DNA of 64,000 nucleotides from the NCBI GenBank assembly GCA_025060505.1, contig JANXBU010000002.1, positions 142,582 to 206,581 on the forward strand. The letters are read 5' to 3'. The notes under the pieces were generated by a model. The model was given only the letters and a program-made list of their open reading frames with translations, did no database searches and was not told the origin of the DNA. Within the stretch, counting starts at the first letter, position 1, and every line of letters starts with the position of its first letter. Positions 1 to 10,025 of the stretch are shown one piece after another. The position numbers and the translations under genes were made by a program. Origin of the DNA: Candidatus Calescibacterium sp. GTDB lineage: Bacteria > Calescibacteriota > Calescibacteriia > Calescibacteriales > Calescibacteriaceae.

Positions 1-50
1 AATGCTCTGAAAAGATTGGAGAAAAGTTAAGCTCAAGTTTCCTGAAAATA

Positions 51-824
51 TTGTTCGGATTTGCGCTTATAATTTTCGGAAGCTCCGTATTTTTCGGATT
101 ATATTTTGTAGGTAGAAAAATCGTAAGTTTAGCTGATATATACATCTTTGAGCTAATCTTTGATGCTTTCTTTCTTAAAACAACCTTTGCGCTCAGATCT
201 CTTGTAGAGCATTCTGGATCTGTTATGAGGGAACTTAAAAAAGGAGATATTCAAAAAGCAAGATTAGAGGTTGCAAAAATTGTTGGGAGGAAAACTGAAA
301 AATTGCAAAGACCACATATAATTTCCGCATCTGTTGAAAGCGTTGCTGAAAACACTGTTGATAGCTTCTTCTCTCCGATTCTCTTTTTTCTTCTTTTTGG
401 AATCTACGGAAGCATTTTTTACAGAGTGATAAATACACTTGACGCAATGGTCGGATACAAAAATGAAAAATACAAATACATAGGTTTGATTCCAGCAAAA
501 ACAGATGATCTGCTGAATTTCATACCAGCAAGGATAAGCATAATTTTTATATTTTTGGGAATACTTTTTATGAGACTTGACGCTAAAAGCTCTATATCTA
601 CACTTCTGAAATTTAAGAGAGCAACTCCGAGTCCAAACTCATATGTTCCAATCTGCATGTTCAGTGGAGCACTGAATGTAAGGCTTGAAAAAATTGGATT
701 TTATTCCATTGGAGACTTTGCTCTTCCACAGTCTGAAGAAATAATTAGGAAATCAAATATCCTTGCTGTTGTTTCCTGTTTAATTTTTTATCTATTTGTG
801 ATATTTGTAGAGAAGGTTATGTAA
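51..824 (+). CDS. cobD: Adenosylcobinamide-phosphate synthase (CobD/CbiB family)
   Basis: Motifs typical of CbiB: 'SVESVAENTVDSFFSPI', 'RVINTLDAMVGYKNEKYKYIG', 'DDLLNFIPARIS'. TTG start, with an in-frame stop just upstream. Confidence 0.85.
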   Translation: MFGFALIIFGSSVFFGLYFVGRKIVSLADIYIFELIFDAFFLKTTFALRSLVEHSGSVMRELKKGDIQKARLEVAKIVGRKTEKLQRPHIISASVESVAENTVDSFFSPILFFLLFGIYGSIFYRVINTLDAMVGYKNEKYKYIGLIPAKTDDLLNFIPARISIIFIFLGILFMRLDAKSSISTLLKFKRATPSPNSYVPICMFSGALNVRLEKIGFYSIGDFALPQSEEIIRKSNILAVVSCLIFYLFVIFVEKVM

Positions 825-885
825 TTCAAAATAAGCACTATAAATTACTATAAACGATAAAAATGATAAAAATAAAAAATCAATC

Positions 886-1287
886 TTGAGATTCAGAAAA
901 AACAGATTGAGATTAACAAGAGATATTCAGAGAGTTCTTGAACAAGGTAAAACCAAAAAAGTCTCATTAGAAAAAAATGGAGCAGAGTTATTTATTCTAA
1001 AATATTATCCGTATCAACATACCAGATTCACTGTAATAGTCTCAAAGAAGGTTGCCAAAAAGAGTGTTTGGAGAAACAGAATAAAACGCATAATCAGAGA
1101 AGCGATGAGACAACTTATAAAAGAGGGAAAATCTCCGAACTTTGATATTGTTATTCTGGTAAGACAAAATATCTACAGAATGAAATCTTACGAGTTAAAG
1201 GAGATTCTTGAAAAAGTTTTTGATAACATCAATTTTGCATCAAAAGAAAAAACATACGAAATGAACACAGAAGCAAAAGCTAAATAG
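886..1287 (+). CDS. rnpA: Ribonuclease P protein component
   Basis: 'RFTVIVSKKVAKKSVWRNRIKRIIREAMR' is the RnpA RNR signature region; correct length. Confidence 0.9.
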   Translation: MRFRKNRLRLTRDIQRVLEQGKTKKVSLEKNGAELFILKYYPYQHTRFTVIVSKKVAKKSVWRNRIKRIIREAMRQLIKEGKSPNFDIVILVRQNIYRMKSYELKEILEKVFDNINFASKEKTYEMNTEAKAK

Positions 1288-1648
1288 CAATAGCAAAAGC
1301 TATACATATATCTGAATCATGCGATATAGAAACTAAAACATTTTTTATTTCCCTTTGTAATGCAATGTGCAGCATTTTTCCATGAAGTTTCGCCACCGGA
1401 TAAGGTAAATGTACAATTTCTATCTCCTTGAAGATTATGGAATTTCTGGTATGAAGGGTCTTGAAAACAGCTTCCTTTGCACAGAAGAGAGCAGAAAGTC
1501 TATCAAATAACGTTTCCCGCGATCGCATAACATAGTTTATTTCCTGATCTGTACAGATTCTATATAAAAATCTTTCACCATGATTAAGGTAGACACCTTT
1601 TATTCTTGATATTCTGAGAATATCTACGCCAACTCCCTTTATATCCAT
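1280..1648 (-). CDS. acpS: Holo-[acyl-carrier-protein] synthase
   Basis: 'GVGVDILRISRI...FCAKEAVFKTL...VSISHD' AcpS signature. The likely start is the internal Met (MDIKGVGVDI), shorter than the ORF-track start at 1708. Confidence 0.85.
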   Translation of the reverse strand: MDIKGVGVDILRISRIKGVYLNHGERFLYRICTDQEINYVMRSRETLFDRLSALFCAKEAVFKTLHTRNSIIFKEIEIVHLPYPVAKLHGKMLHIALQREIKNVLVSISHDSDICIAFAIAI

Positions 1649-1751
1649 AATTGAAAGGTATTCTAAAATTGAAAAAAAACGAGAGATACAATTCAGTTCT
1701 AAAACCACAAAAATAAAACAAAAACTTCAGTATAGTGTTATAATAATATGT

Positions 1752-2753
1752 ATGAAATTCGAGCAGAGTATAGCGCTAACAGGAGTTAGAACATTTTTAG
1801 GAACTAACTTATGTATAAGATTACAGAATATTCCGGGGATAAAGCTTACAGTGCTTGATAAACACAGGCCAAGTTTTTTGAAAGAAGATGTTAGATTTTA
1901 CAGAATAGATCTAACAGATCCAAAATCAGATCAGATGATCTATGATGCTCTTGAAAGAGAGAATGTTGATACATTCTTACATATGGCTTTTTTTGAGGGA
2001 AAAGTTCCTGCATCATCTTCTTACTGTCATGAAGTTCAAGCAATTGGAACGTGGTATGTTCTGAACGCTTGTGCGAAGAAAAAGGTAAAGAAATTTATCT
2101 TATCCTCAACCACAGAGGTTTATGGGGCACATCCGATGAATCCAAACTTGATAAAGGAAGATGCTCCTTTAAGACCTAATCCATCTTACAGATATATAAA
2201 AGATAGAGTGGAAGCAGAGGAACTGACAAAAAAATTTGCAAAGAAAATTCCTTCAACGAAAGTTCTGATTTTAAGAAAATGTCCGGTTCTTGGCGATAAA
2301 GTTAAGAACTTTATGACCTGGTACCTTTCTGGTGCTATCGTTTTTTCAGTACTTGGATTTGACCCTATGATGCAGTTTTTACACCAAGAAGATATAATAG
2401 ATGCATATATGAGATTCACAGTGGGACATGATGAAATACCCGGAGGAATATACAACATAGCCGGGAAAGGAGCATTACCCTTACTTTACATAACACGCCT
2501 TATGGGAAAAATTAACATACCCATGTTTTACTCTTGGCTTTATGCTTTATGCATGATAATGAGATCTGCGGGAATTTCTCCATTCCCGCCACAGCATATA
2601 GACTACATAAGATACACATTCGTTGCTGATGGAACAAAAGCAAAGGATCTGGCAGGATTTATACCGAAGTACTCATCAAGGGAAATAGTAGAAGAATTTG
2701 CAGGATATATAAAACTCAAAAAGTCTAAAATAAGATCAGCTCCTAAGTCTTGA
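1752..2753 (+). CDS. NAD(P)-dependent epimerase/dehydratase (extended SDR family)
   Basis: N-terminal Rossmann-type region, 'FILSSTTEVYGAHP', and YxxxK-like 'YRYIKDRVEAE'. Confidence 0.75.
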   Translation: MKFEQSIALTGVRTFLGTNLCIRLQNIPGIKLTVLDKHRPSFLKEDVRFYRIDLTDPKSDQMIYDALERENVDTFLHMAFFEGKVPASSSYCHEVQAIGTWYVLNACAKKKVKKFILSSTTEVYGAHPMNPNLIKEDAPLRPNPSYRYIKDRVEAEELTKKFAKKIPSTKVLILRKCPVLGDKVKNFMTWYLSGAIVFSVLGFDPMMQFLHQEDIIDAYMRFTVGHDEIPGGIYNIAGKGALPLLYITRLMGKINIPMFYSWLYALCMIMRSAGISPFPPQHIDYIRYTFVADGTKAKDLAGFIPKYSSREIVEEFAGYIKLKKSKIRSAPKS

Positions 2754-2897
2754 ACCATGGATAGACTTTGTTCAAAAGACAATTTTTGTGGATACTAATT
2801 CAAACCAATACAACATTGTAAATAGAAAAATCACCTTGCCTCAAATGCGAAACCAAAAGTATGAATATCAACATAAAAAAACTATCTCAATCAAAAA

Positions 2898-3779
2898 TCA
2901 TCTACGCAAAGATCTGAGCTTCCTCTCAAATTCCTTCAAAGTCCTTGACTTTACTACCTCACTCTTCAAAATCCTAAGCCTATTCACATCTTCTATCCCC
3001 TCTATCTCCTTCCTTATCAATCCAGGTACCTTGCTAAACTTCGTTCGTATATCCAACAACAACGCCTCCCTCGTTCCCTCCTTTATACCCCTACGAGTAC
3101 CTTCTTGTATCCACTTCTGTATTCCCTCCTGTTTCCCTTCCTGATACAACCACGTTTTCGTTATGTCTATCAATGCTTCTACCTCCTTCCTCAAATCTTC
3201 TCTTATATCTCTGAGCTCCGCAAATACCCCTAACCTATTTATATATTCTGAACAGATCATGCTTTCTTATCTCCCCTTTCTCAAAACTTTGCCTCTGAAC
3301 TACCTTCCTTACAACCTACGATATGTCCTGAGTCCTTCCAAGTATCCCAAGCAAATATACATCCGGATTATCTGATTCCAAAAATCTCTCAGATTCAACT
3401 TCCTTTAGATCTATTATCTCATCCTCATACACAATGTCCCATCTGCTCTCATCTCTATACGGTTGCTCATCCTAAGTTCTTCTTTACCCAAATATATTAC
3501 GACCTGCTTCACTGGAAGATTGTATCTTGAAATTATAACATATAAATACCTCAGCATCCTTTTTGGCATATCCGGATCATTCTTTGTCTGAAAATCTACA
3601 TGTAAAATCAACTCCGTTCCATCTTTAAGTTTAACGATAGCCAAAAAGTCTGCAATAAGCTTACCGATCTGCATTTCAATAGAAATAGGTTTTATCTCAA
3701 TAAATTCTTATCCGAGAATTCTCAGGACTCCAATAGCTACTTTCTCAAAACTCTTTTTTACAGCAGAATCATACCTCAT
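2898..3779 (-). pseudogene. Decayed Rpn-family / PD-(D/E)XK nuclease family putative transposase
   Basis: Minus-strand reading gives MRYDSAVKKSFEKVAIGVLRILG-[TAA]-EFIEIKPISIEMQIGKLIADFLAIVKLKDGTELILHVDFQTKNDPDMPKRMLRYLYVIISRY... A frameshift follows near 3420, then YEDEIIDLKEVESERFLESDNPDVYLLGILGRTQDIS-[TAG]. The tail (GKQEGIQKWIQEGTRRGIKEGTREA) sits in the ORF 2898..3260. Family recognised from the overall pattern. Confidence 0.75.
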
Positions 3780-4085
3780 CGTATTCAATTTGAAAATTCA
3801 GATGCAAATGATCGAAAATCTGAAAATCATTGTTACAAAGTTTTGTCTATACTTCAATCACAGATTCTCGTCTTAAATTCTTTTTCAAGCGATGTTTTTA
3901 TTCAGAGAAGTCATCTTGCAACAAATTATGCAGTTTCCTTTATTCTCCGTAGACTATGGTTTTCAATTTTTTGAGATTAATGAAAAATTGCAATTGAAAA
4001 GGCTACATCTGATAAATTTTTTATTCTTTCCCTTATTATTTTTGCGGTAAAAGTTGTATTAACTGTTTCATGAACTAACATTATA

Positions 4086-5954
4086 TTGATGAAGGTTTTG
4101 GGTATATCTGCCTACTATCACGATAGTGCAGCTTGTCTTGTTGAAGATGCTGAGATAATCTCTGCATGCCAGGAAGAAAGGTTCACAAGAAAAAAGCATG
4201 ACCCTCGTTTCCCAACAAGAGCTATAAAGTATTGTCTTGAAGATGCCAAGATAACCATCTCCGATTTAGATGCTGTTGTTTTTTATGAAAAACCATTTCT
4301 GAAGCTTGAGCGGATAATGGAAACATACTATAACTTTGTCCCAAAGGGTTTTGCACAATTCAAATCAGCTATATCGGCTCTTCTGTTTGATAAAAAGCTA
4401 TCTGTAAAGGATTTGATTTTGAATGAGCTGAAAAGCTTGGCATTTGGTTCAGAAGATGGAAAAGGTAGAAGACAAGTTGTACCTCCGCTTTATTTTTCGG
4501 AACACCATCTTTCACATGCAGCAAGTGCTTTCTATCCTTCTCCGTTTTATGAAGCCGCAATACTTACGGTAGACGGAGTTGGAGAGTGGGCTACAGGTTC
4601 TCTTGGATACGGAAGAGACAAAGAAATAAAAATCTTCAAGGAGCTCAATTTCCCGGACTCTGTTGGAATGCTTTACTCAGCTTTCACTTACTACTGTGGT
4701 TTTAAGGTCAACTCTGGTGAGTACAAGCTCATGGGGCTCGCACCGTATGGAAATCCAGATTCAGCAAGAAAGTACAAGAAGATCATTCTTGACAATCTTG
4801 TGGATATAAAAGATGATGGTTCAATACATCTGAACCAGGAATATTTTGACTACTGTGTAGGGCTGAAGATGGTGGATGAAAAAAAGTGGATCAAGCTTTT
4901 TGGTTTTCCTCCAAGAAAGCCTGAGACTTTGATAACGCAGGAGTATGCAGATCTTGCCCTGGCTATACAAGAGATCACGGAGGAGATAGTCACTCTTATG
5001 GCTCTTGAGCTAAAAAAGATAACGGGTGCAAAGAATCTATGTATGGCTGGAGGTGTTGCTCTGAACTGCGTTGCGAACGGAAAGCTGCTTATCAAAAAGA
5101 TATTTGATAATATCTGGATCCAGCCTGCTGCAGGAGATGCAGGCGGAGCACTCGGCGCTGCTTTAGCTTTCTATTATGCGAACGAAGGAACAGAAAGAAA
5201 AATTTCAGAGTTTGATTCAATGAAGGGAGCTTTCTTGGGACCGGCATTTTCAAGATATGATATTCTTGCGGTGATCTCAAAATACAAAGCGCCTTATAGA
5301 GAAATTCAAGATGAGGATGAGCTCTGTAGAATAACTGCTGAGCTTATTGCCAAAGGTTATATCGTTGGATGGTTTCAGGGAAGAATGGAGTGGGGACCTC
5401 GGGCTCTTGGAGCAAGAAGTATTTTGGCTGATCCAAGAAATCCAGAGATGCAGAAAAAACTCAATCTCAAAATAAAATTCAGAGAGGGTTTCAGACCGTT
5501 TGCACCTTCTGTTATTGCCGAGGATGTAAAAGAGTACTTTGAGTACGGCTTTGTTTCACCATATATGATACTTATAGATTATGTCCATCCGAAAAGAAGA
5601 AATCCTTTACCTGAGAACTGGCATAGTTTATCTATCTCAGAAAGACTGTATTACATAAGATCTGATATTCCGGCTGTAACTCATCTGGATTACTCTGCTC
5701 GCGTTCAAACTGTTCATAAGGAAACAAATCCGAGATACTGGAAGCTTATAAACGAGTTCAAAAAGCTAACAGGGTATGGTGTTGTTATAAATACGAGTTT
5801 TAATGTCAGAGGAGAGCCTATTGTTTGTACCCCAGAAGATGCTTACAGATGCTTTATGAGAACAGATATAGATTTTCTTGTGATGGAGAACTTTATATTT
5901 GACAAAAAAGAACAACCACCGTTCAAAGAGGACTTCAAATTTGAGCTTGATTGA
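4086..5954 (+). CDS. Carbamoyltransferase (NodU/CmcH family)
   Basis: 'MKVLGISAYYHDSAACLVEDAEIISACQEERFTRKKHD', 'EHHLSHAASAFYPSPF', 'GWFQGRMEWGPRALGARSILADPR'. Confidence 0.9.
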   Translation: MMKVLGISAYYHDSAACLVEDAEIISACQEERFTRKKHDPRFPTRAIKYCLEDAKITISDLDAVVFYEKPFLKLERIMETYYNFVPKGFAQFKSAISALLFDKKLSVKDLILNELKSLAFGSEDGKGRRQVVPPLYFSEHHLSHAASAFYPSPFYEAAILTVDGVGEWATGSLGYGRDKEIKIFKELNFPDSVGMLYSAFTYYCGFKVNSGEYKLMGLAPYGNPDSARKYKKIILDNLVDIKDDGSIHLNQEYFDYCVGLKMVDEKKWIKLFGFPPRKPETLITQEYADLALAIQEITEEIVTLMALELKKITGAKNLCMAGGVALNCVANGKLLIKKIFDNIWIQPAAGDAGGALGAALAFYYANEGTERKISEFDSMKGAFLGPAFSRYDILAVISKYKAPYREIQDEDELCRITAELIAKGYIVGWFQGRMEWGPRALGARSILADPRNPEMQKKLNLKIKFREGFRPFAPSVIAEDVKEYFEYGFVSPYMILIDYVHPKRRNPLPENWHSLSISERLYYIRSDIPAVTHLDYSARVQTVHKETNPRYWKLINEFKKLTGYGVVINTSFNVRGEPIVCTPEDAYRCFMRTDIDFLVMENFIFDKKEQPPFKEDFKFELD

Positions 5955-6015
5955 AACTGAAAATTTATTTTTGAAATTACAAAAACTTTTTTAAGGATTG
6001 CTATAAAACAAAAAT

Positions 6016-6321
6016 ATGCCAAGATCTTTGAAAAAGGGACCATTTATTGATGAGCATGTTTTAGATAAAGTAATGAATTTGAGACCGAAAGTTCTGAAAG
6101 GTGAAAAAGTCGTTCTGAAAACATATTCCAGAAGGTCTACCATAATTCCGGAAATGGTTGGCTTTACAATAGCAGTTCATAATGGGAAAACTTTTATACC
6201 GGTTTATATCACAGAAGATATGGTTGGACATAAGCTTGGCGAATTTGCTCCAACAAGAACTTTCAGAGGACACCCAGATAAGGCTGCAAAAGTTGAAATA
6301 AGAAAACCGGGACAGAAATAG
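6016..6321 (+). CDS. rpsS: 30S ribosomal protein S19 (isolated gene)
   Basis: '[19 protein letters not shown]...[50 protein letters not shown]' is full-length S19. Confidence 0.95.
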   Translation: MPRSLKKGPFIDEHVLDKVMNLRPKVLKGEKVVLKTYSRRSTIIPEMVGFTIAVHNGKTFIPVYITEDMVGHKLGEFAPTRTFRGHPDKAAKVEIRKPGQK

Positions 6322-6430
6322 AGCATTTGTAAAATTCTGAATTCAGTAAAATTTCAAAACATGAATCCTTCTGCAATACGAACTCCCAGATTTATTCCAA
6401 AAAACCGAATTCTGTGATTAAAAATTCATT

Positions 6431-7843
6431 ATGAGGAGTGAATTTTCTGTTGATGATTCAGACTATATCGCAAATCAAAGCTGTGAGATGAATCCAAAAA
6501 GAATGAAGAATCCAAAAGCAATCTCAATAGTTCTTGTTCTGACTCTTGTTTTATTTATGTGTAGTTCCGATAACGATAAAGGCAGAGCTGGAGATACTGT
6601 AAAAATAGGAGGATTGGTACCACTCACAGGTGTTGATGCAGCTTGGGGAGGCGTTGTTGCGACAAGTTTTAAATATGCCCAAAAAGAGATCAACGAACAA
6701 GGGGGGTTGCTTGGAAAAGACCTTGAAGTAGTAATATGCGACTATTCTGAAGATCCAGAAGGAGTAAGATTATGCTTGAAAAAATTCATATCTCAAGGTA
6801 TAAAATTTGTTGTTGGTCCAGATGGAAGTGAGGCGCTTCTTTCTGGTGTCTGTTCGTGGGATGTAGATCCAAAACTTGCAGAAGAGAAAAAATGTAATTT
6901 CGTTTCTGAAAACAAGATTGTTGTAATTGCAACATGGCCAACAAGCCCGGTTATTTCTGAATTAGATGATGCTGGACATGTTTTTAGGGTTTGTCCATCG
7001 GACGAATTTCAGGCAGCTGTTCTTGCTGAATACATACTTTCAGAAGGTATAACATCTGTTTCAGTTATATACAGGGACGATTGGGATGGTAGAGAATTTG
7101 CAAAGATATTCAAGAAAGTATTTGAGAATTCTCCCGAGAGTTCAACAAAGGGTACAGTTTTATCTTTTGTTCCATACGAACAAGACAAAACCGAGAATTT
7201 CAGGTCAGAGATAGAGAAACTCTATGAGAACGGAGATCCGGAAGCTATTTTTTTGTATACTTTCAATGAAGATGGGGTAAATTTTTTGGCGGAGCTGAGA
7301 ACCTTTCTTGATGAGAAGCGAAAAACTTATCCAAAACTTTTTGGATGTGATTGTAATCAGTATCCTGAAATATCTGGTGGTCCAGCTGCTGAATTTGTGA
7401 GAGATAGAATGGAGGGAACTACAATATCTCCGCCCTATGATGATCCTGATTATCAAGTATTTAGGCAAAAAATAATGGAAAAATTTGGAGACGACGGAGC
7501 AGTGGATTATATCTCATATGATGCTGTATGTGTTATAGCTGCTGCTATTGAATCGGCTGGCGAATATGACCCGGAGAAGGTAAAGGCTAAACTAATTGAT
7601 GTTACAAACTCTGGTGAGAAGGTCAAACCCCCATCTGCAGGTGGAAGTTGGAGAGACATTGTTGATAAAATAAAAAAGGGCGTAGATATTGATTACAAAG
7701 GTGTTTCGGGTGATGTTGATTTTCTTCAAAATGGTGATGTCAAAAGCGGGACATATGTAATATGGAGAATTGAAGATACAAAGGGAGATTACAGTGATTT
7801 CAAGGAAATAAAATCTGTAAAAGTAGTAAAAGAATCTTTCTGA
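6431..7843 (+). CDS. ABC transporter substrate-binding lipoprotein (LivK/periplasmic-binding family 6-like)
   Basis: Lipobox-like 'LVLFMCSS' followed by 'VKIGGLVPLTGVDAAWGGVVATSFKYAQKEINEQGGLLGKDLEVVICDYSEDPE'. Confidence 0.8.
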   Translation: MRSEFSVDDSDYIANQSCEMNPKRMKNPKAISIVLVLTLVLFMCSSDNDKGRAGDTVKIGGLVPLTGVDAAWGGVVATSFKYAQKEINEQGGLLGKDLEVVICDYSEDPEGVRLCLKKFISQGIKFVVGPDGSEALLSGVCSWDVDPKLAEEKKCNFVSENKIVVIATWPTSPVISELDDAGHVFRVCPSDEFQAAVLAEYILSEGITSVSVIYRDDWDGREFAKIFKKVFENSPESSTKGTVLSFVPYEQDKTENFRSEIEKLYENGDPEAIFLYTFNEDGVNFLAELRTFLDEKRKTYPKLFGCDCNQYPEISGGPAAEFVRDRMEGTTISPPYDDPDYQVFRQKIMEKFGDDGAVDYISYDAVCVIAAAIESAGEYDPEKVKAKLIDVTNSGEKVKPPSAGGSWRDIVDKIKKGVDIDYKGVSGDVDFLQNGDVKSGTYVIWRIEDTKGDYSDFKEIKSVKVVKESF

Positions 7844-8025
7844 ATTTTCTATATCACAAAAACACTGATCTTGTGAAAAATATCAGGAATATAGAATTCA
7901 TAAAGCTAATACAATAGCGTGGATTTACTTAGTTTCTCTAATTAAGTAAGTATCTTTCAAATTCCATATTTATTCAACGGTAGGTGAGATATAATTTTTT
8001 GGCAAGGTGCTCGTATATAAGCAGT

Positions 8026-9897
8026 TTACCCGTATGAAATTATTCTTTCTATTGATCTTTTTATTCCTTCTTTATCTAGTCCGATCAGTGAAAGTAGTTC
8101 AGCTCTTGAACCTTGATCTATGAAGAAATCGGGTGTTCCCATTCGTATTATATCAGCTTTTATTTTTTTGTCAGCGAGTAGTTCAATTACTGCTGAACCG
8201 AAGCCACCATCTTTTCTTGCTTCCTCCAGAGTTATAACTCTTTTTGTTCTCTGGGCATATTGGCATATAAGTTCGGTATCAAGCGGTTTTGCGAACTTTG
8301 AGTTTATTACGGCTACTGAGCATCCATATTTTTTCTCAGCTTCTTCTGCTGCTCTGAGAGCTTCATAAACAAGGCTCCCATAGGCCAGTATCACTACATC
8401 TGATCCATCTTTTTTTACTTCTGCTTTCCCTATTTCTATTATTTTTGGTTCGGTTTTTGGTACATCTGGAACTTCAGATCTTGGATACCTTATAGCGCAA
8501 GGTTTTCCCAGTTCCAAAGCTGTCAGGAGCATATCTCTCATATCATTTTCATCTGCTGGAGACATAAGAACCATGTTAGGTATGGGACGCAGGTATGCTA
8601 TATCAAACACACCATGGTGAGTTGCACCATCTTCTCCAACTATTCCAGCTCTATCTATACATAATATAACGGGAGCGTTCTGTATAGCTACATCGTGTAA
8701 TATCTGGTCGTAGGCTCTTTGCAGGAATGTGGAGTATATTGCTACAAATGGTCTCATACCAGCAAGAGCTAATCCGGCTCCAAAAGTCACAGCATGTTGT
8801 TCTGCTATTGCTACATCGTAAAATCTATCTGGAAGGTTTGCTTGAAGCTTATCGAGAGCAGTACCAAGAGGCATAGCAGCTGTTATTCCAACAACTCTTT
8901 TATCTCTCTTCGCAAGTTCAACTATAAAGTCTCCAAAAACAGATGAAAAGGACGGTCTTGATGCCTTTTTCAGAACTTTACCTGTATGTTTATCAAATGG
9001 TGGGATTCTGTGAAAAACCTCGGGATCATCCTCGGCGGGTTTATATCCTTTTCCTTTTTTTGTTTTCACATGAACTAAAACCGGCCCTTTCCATTCTTTT
9101 ACTTTTTTGAGTATCCATATGAGTTCTTTGAGGTTGTGACCATCTACCGGACCGAAATAGTAAAATCCAAGAGCTTCAAAAAATATTCCGGGTGTCATAA
9201 GAGATATTAAAGAAGCTTCTCCTCTTCTTATTATTCTTATTAAATCCTCGCCTTTCTGGGAAAGGACTTCCCTTATAAATTTTTTAATAGATTCTCGTGC
9301 TCTGAAAAATATAGGTTCAGCCATTATTTTAGAAAAGTACGAAGCAATTGCTCCTCTGTTTGGGGAAATAGACATACCATTATCGTTCAGTATTACGATT
9401 AGGTCAGATCTCATATCTCCGGCATGGTTCATCGCTTCGTAGGCCATACCACATGTCATAGCTCCATCGCCTATTACAGCTACAATTTTTCCGTTTCTCC
9501 CAAGTTTCTTGTTAGCTTCTGCTATTCCCAGAGCAGATGAAACAGATGTTCCGACATGTCCGGCACCAATTATATCATATTCTGATTCCTCTCTTCTCAG
9601 AAATCCGCCAAGACCGTTCCATATCTTCAATGTATGAAAATATTCTTTTCTGCCTGTTATGAGCTTGTGTGAATATGCTTGGTATCCTCCGTCAAATATG
9701 ATTTTATCCTTAGGCATATCAAATACATAGTGCAGAGCTAAAACGAGTTCAACTATTCCGAGCGATGGTGAAAGGTGCCCACCGTTTTTTGATACTACGT
9801 CTACTATTATCTCTCTTATCTCTTCTGATAGCTTTTCGATCTCCTCTATTTTGAGATTCTTTATATCTTTCGGACTGTTTATCCTCTCAATAAGCAT
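8026..9897 (-). CDS. dxs: 1-deoxy-D-xylulose-5-phosphate synthase
   Basis: 'GGHLSPSLGIVELVLALHYVF', 'AVIGDGAMTCGMAYEAMNHAG', 'DRAGIVGEDGATHHGVFDIAYLR'. The ORF extends to 10077, but canonical Dxs homology begins at MLIERINSPKDIKNL, so the start was placed at 9897. Confidence 0.93.
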   Translation of the reverse strand: MLIERINSPKDIKNLKIEEIEKLSEEIREIIVDVVSKNGGHLSPSLGIVELVLALHYVFDMPKDKIIFDGGYQAYSHKLITGRKEYFHTLKIWNGLGGFLRREESEYDIIGAGHVGTSVSSALGIAEANKKLGRNGKIVAVIGDGAMTCGMAYEAMNHAGDMRSDLIVILNDNGMSISPNRGAIASYFSKIMAEPIFFRARESIKKFIREVLSQKGEDLIRIIRRGEASLISLMTPGIFFEALGFYYFGPVDGHNLKELIWILKKVKEWKGPVLVHVKTKKGKGYKPAEDDPEVFHRIPPFDKHTGKVLKKASRPSFSSVFGDFIVELAKRDKRVVGITAAMPLGTALDKLQANLPDRFYDVAIAEQHAVTFGAGLALAGMRPFVAIYSTFLQRAYDQILHDVAIQNAPVILCIDRAGIVGEDGATHHGVFDIAYLRPIPNMVLMSPADENDMRDMLLTALELGKPCAIRYPRSEVPDVPKTEPKIIEIGKAEVKKDGSDVVILAYGSLVYEALRAAEEAEKKYGCSVAVINSKFAKPLDTELICQYAQRTKRVITLEEARKDGGFGSAVIELLADKKIKADIIRMGTPDFFIDQGSRAELLSLIGLDKEGIKRSIERIISYG

Positions 9898-10025
9898 AAA
9901 TCCTATTTTATTCAGAGAAGCTATCCTTTTTTGTTTTTTTAGTTTTTTGAGGTTGTGTGAAGAGGTTCCTTTCATTGTTTTGAAAATCTTTTTTATTAAT
10001 CCGAACTTCTTTTTAATATATCCTT

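Noticed and set aside
2788-3144. Plus-strand ORF of 118 aa
   Set aside because: Antisense to the Rpn-family pseudogene; low-complexity Ser/Ile/Phe translation typical of a complementary-strand shadow.
4086-7843. Carbamoyltransferase / S19 / ABC binding protein as one functional system
   Set aside because: Intergenic gaps and unrelated functions; no evidence of co-transcription beyond shared strand.
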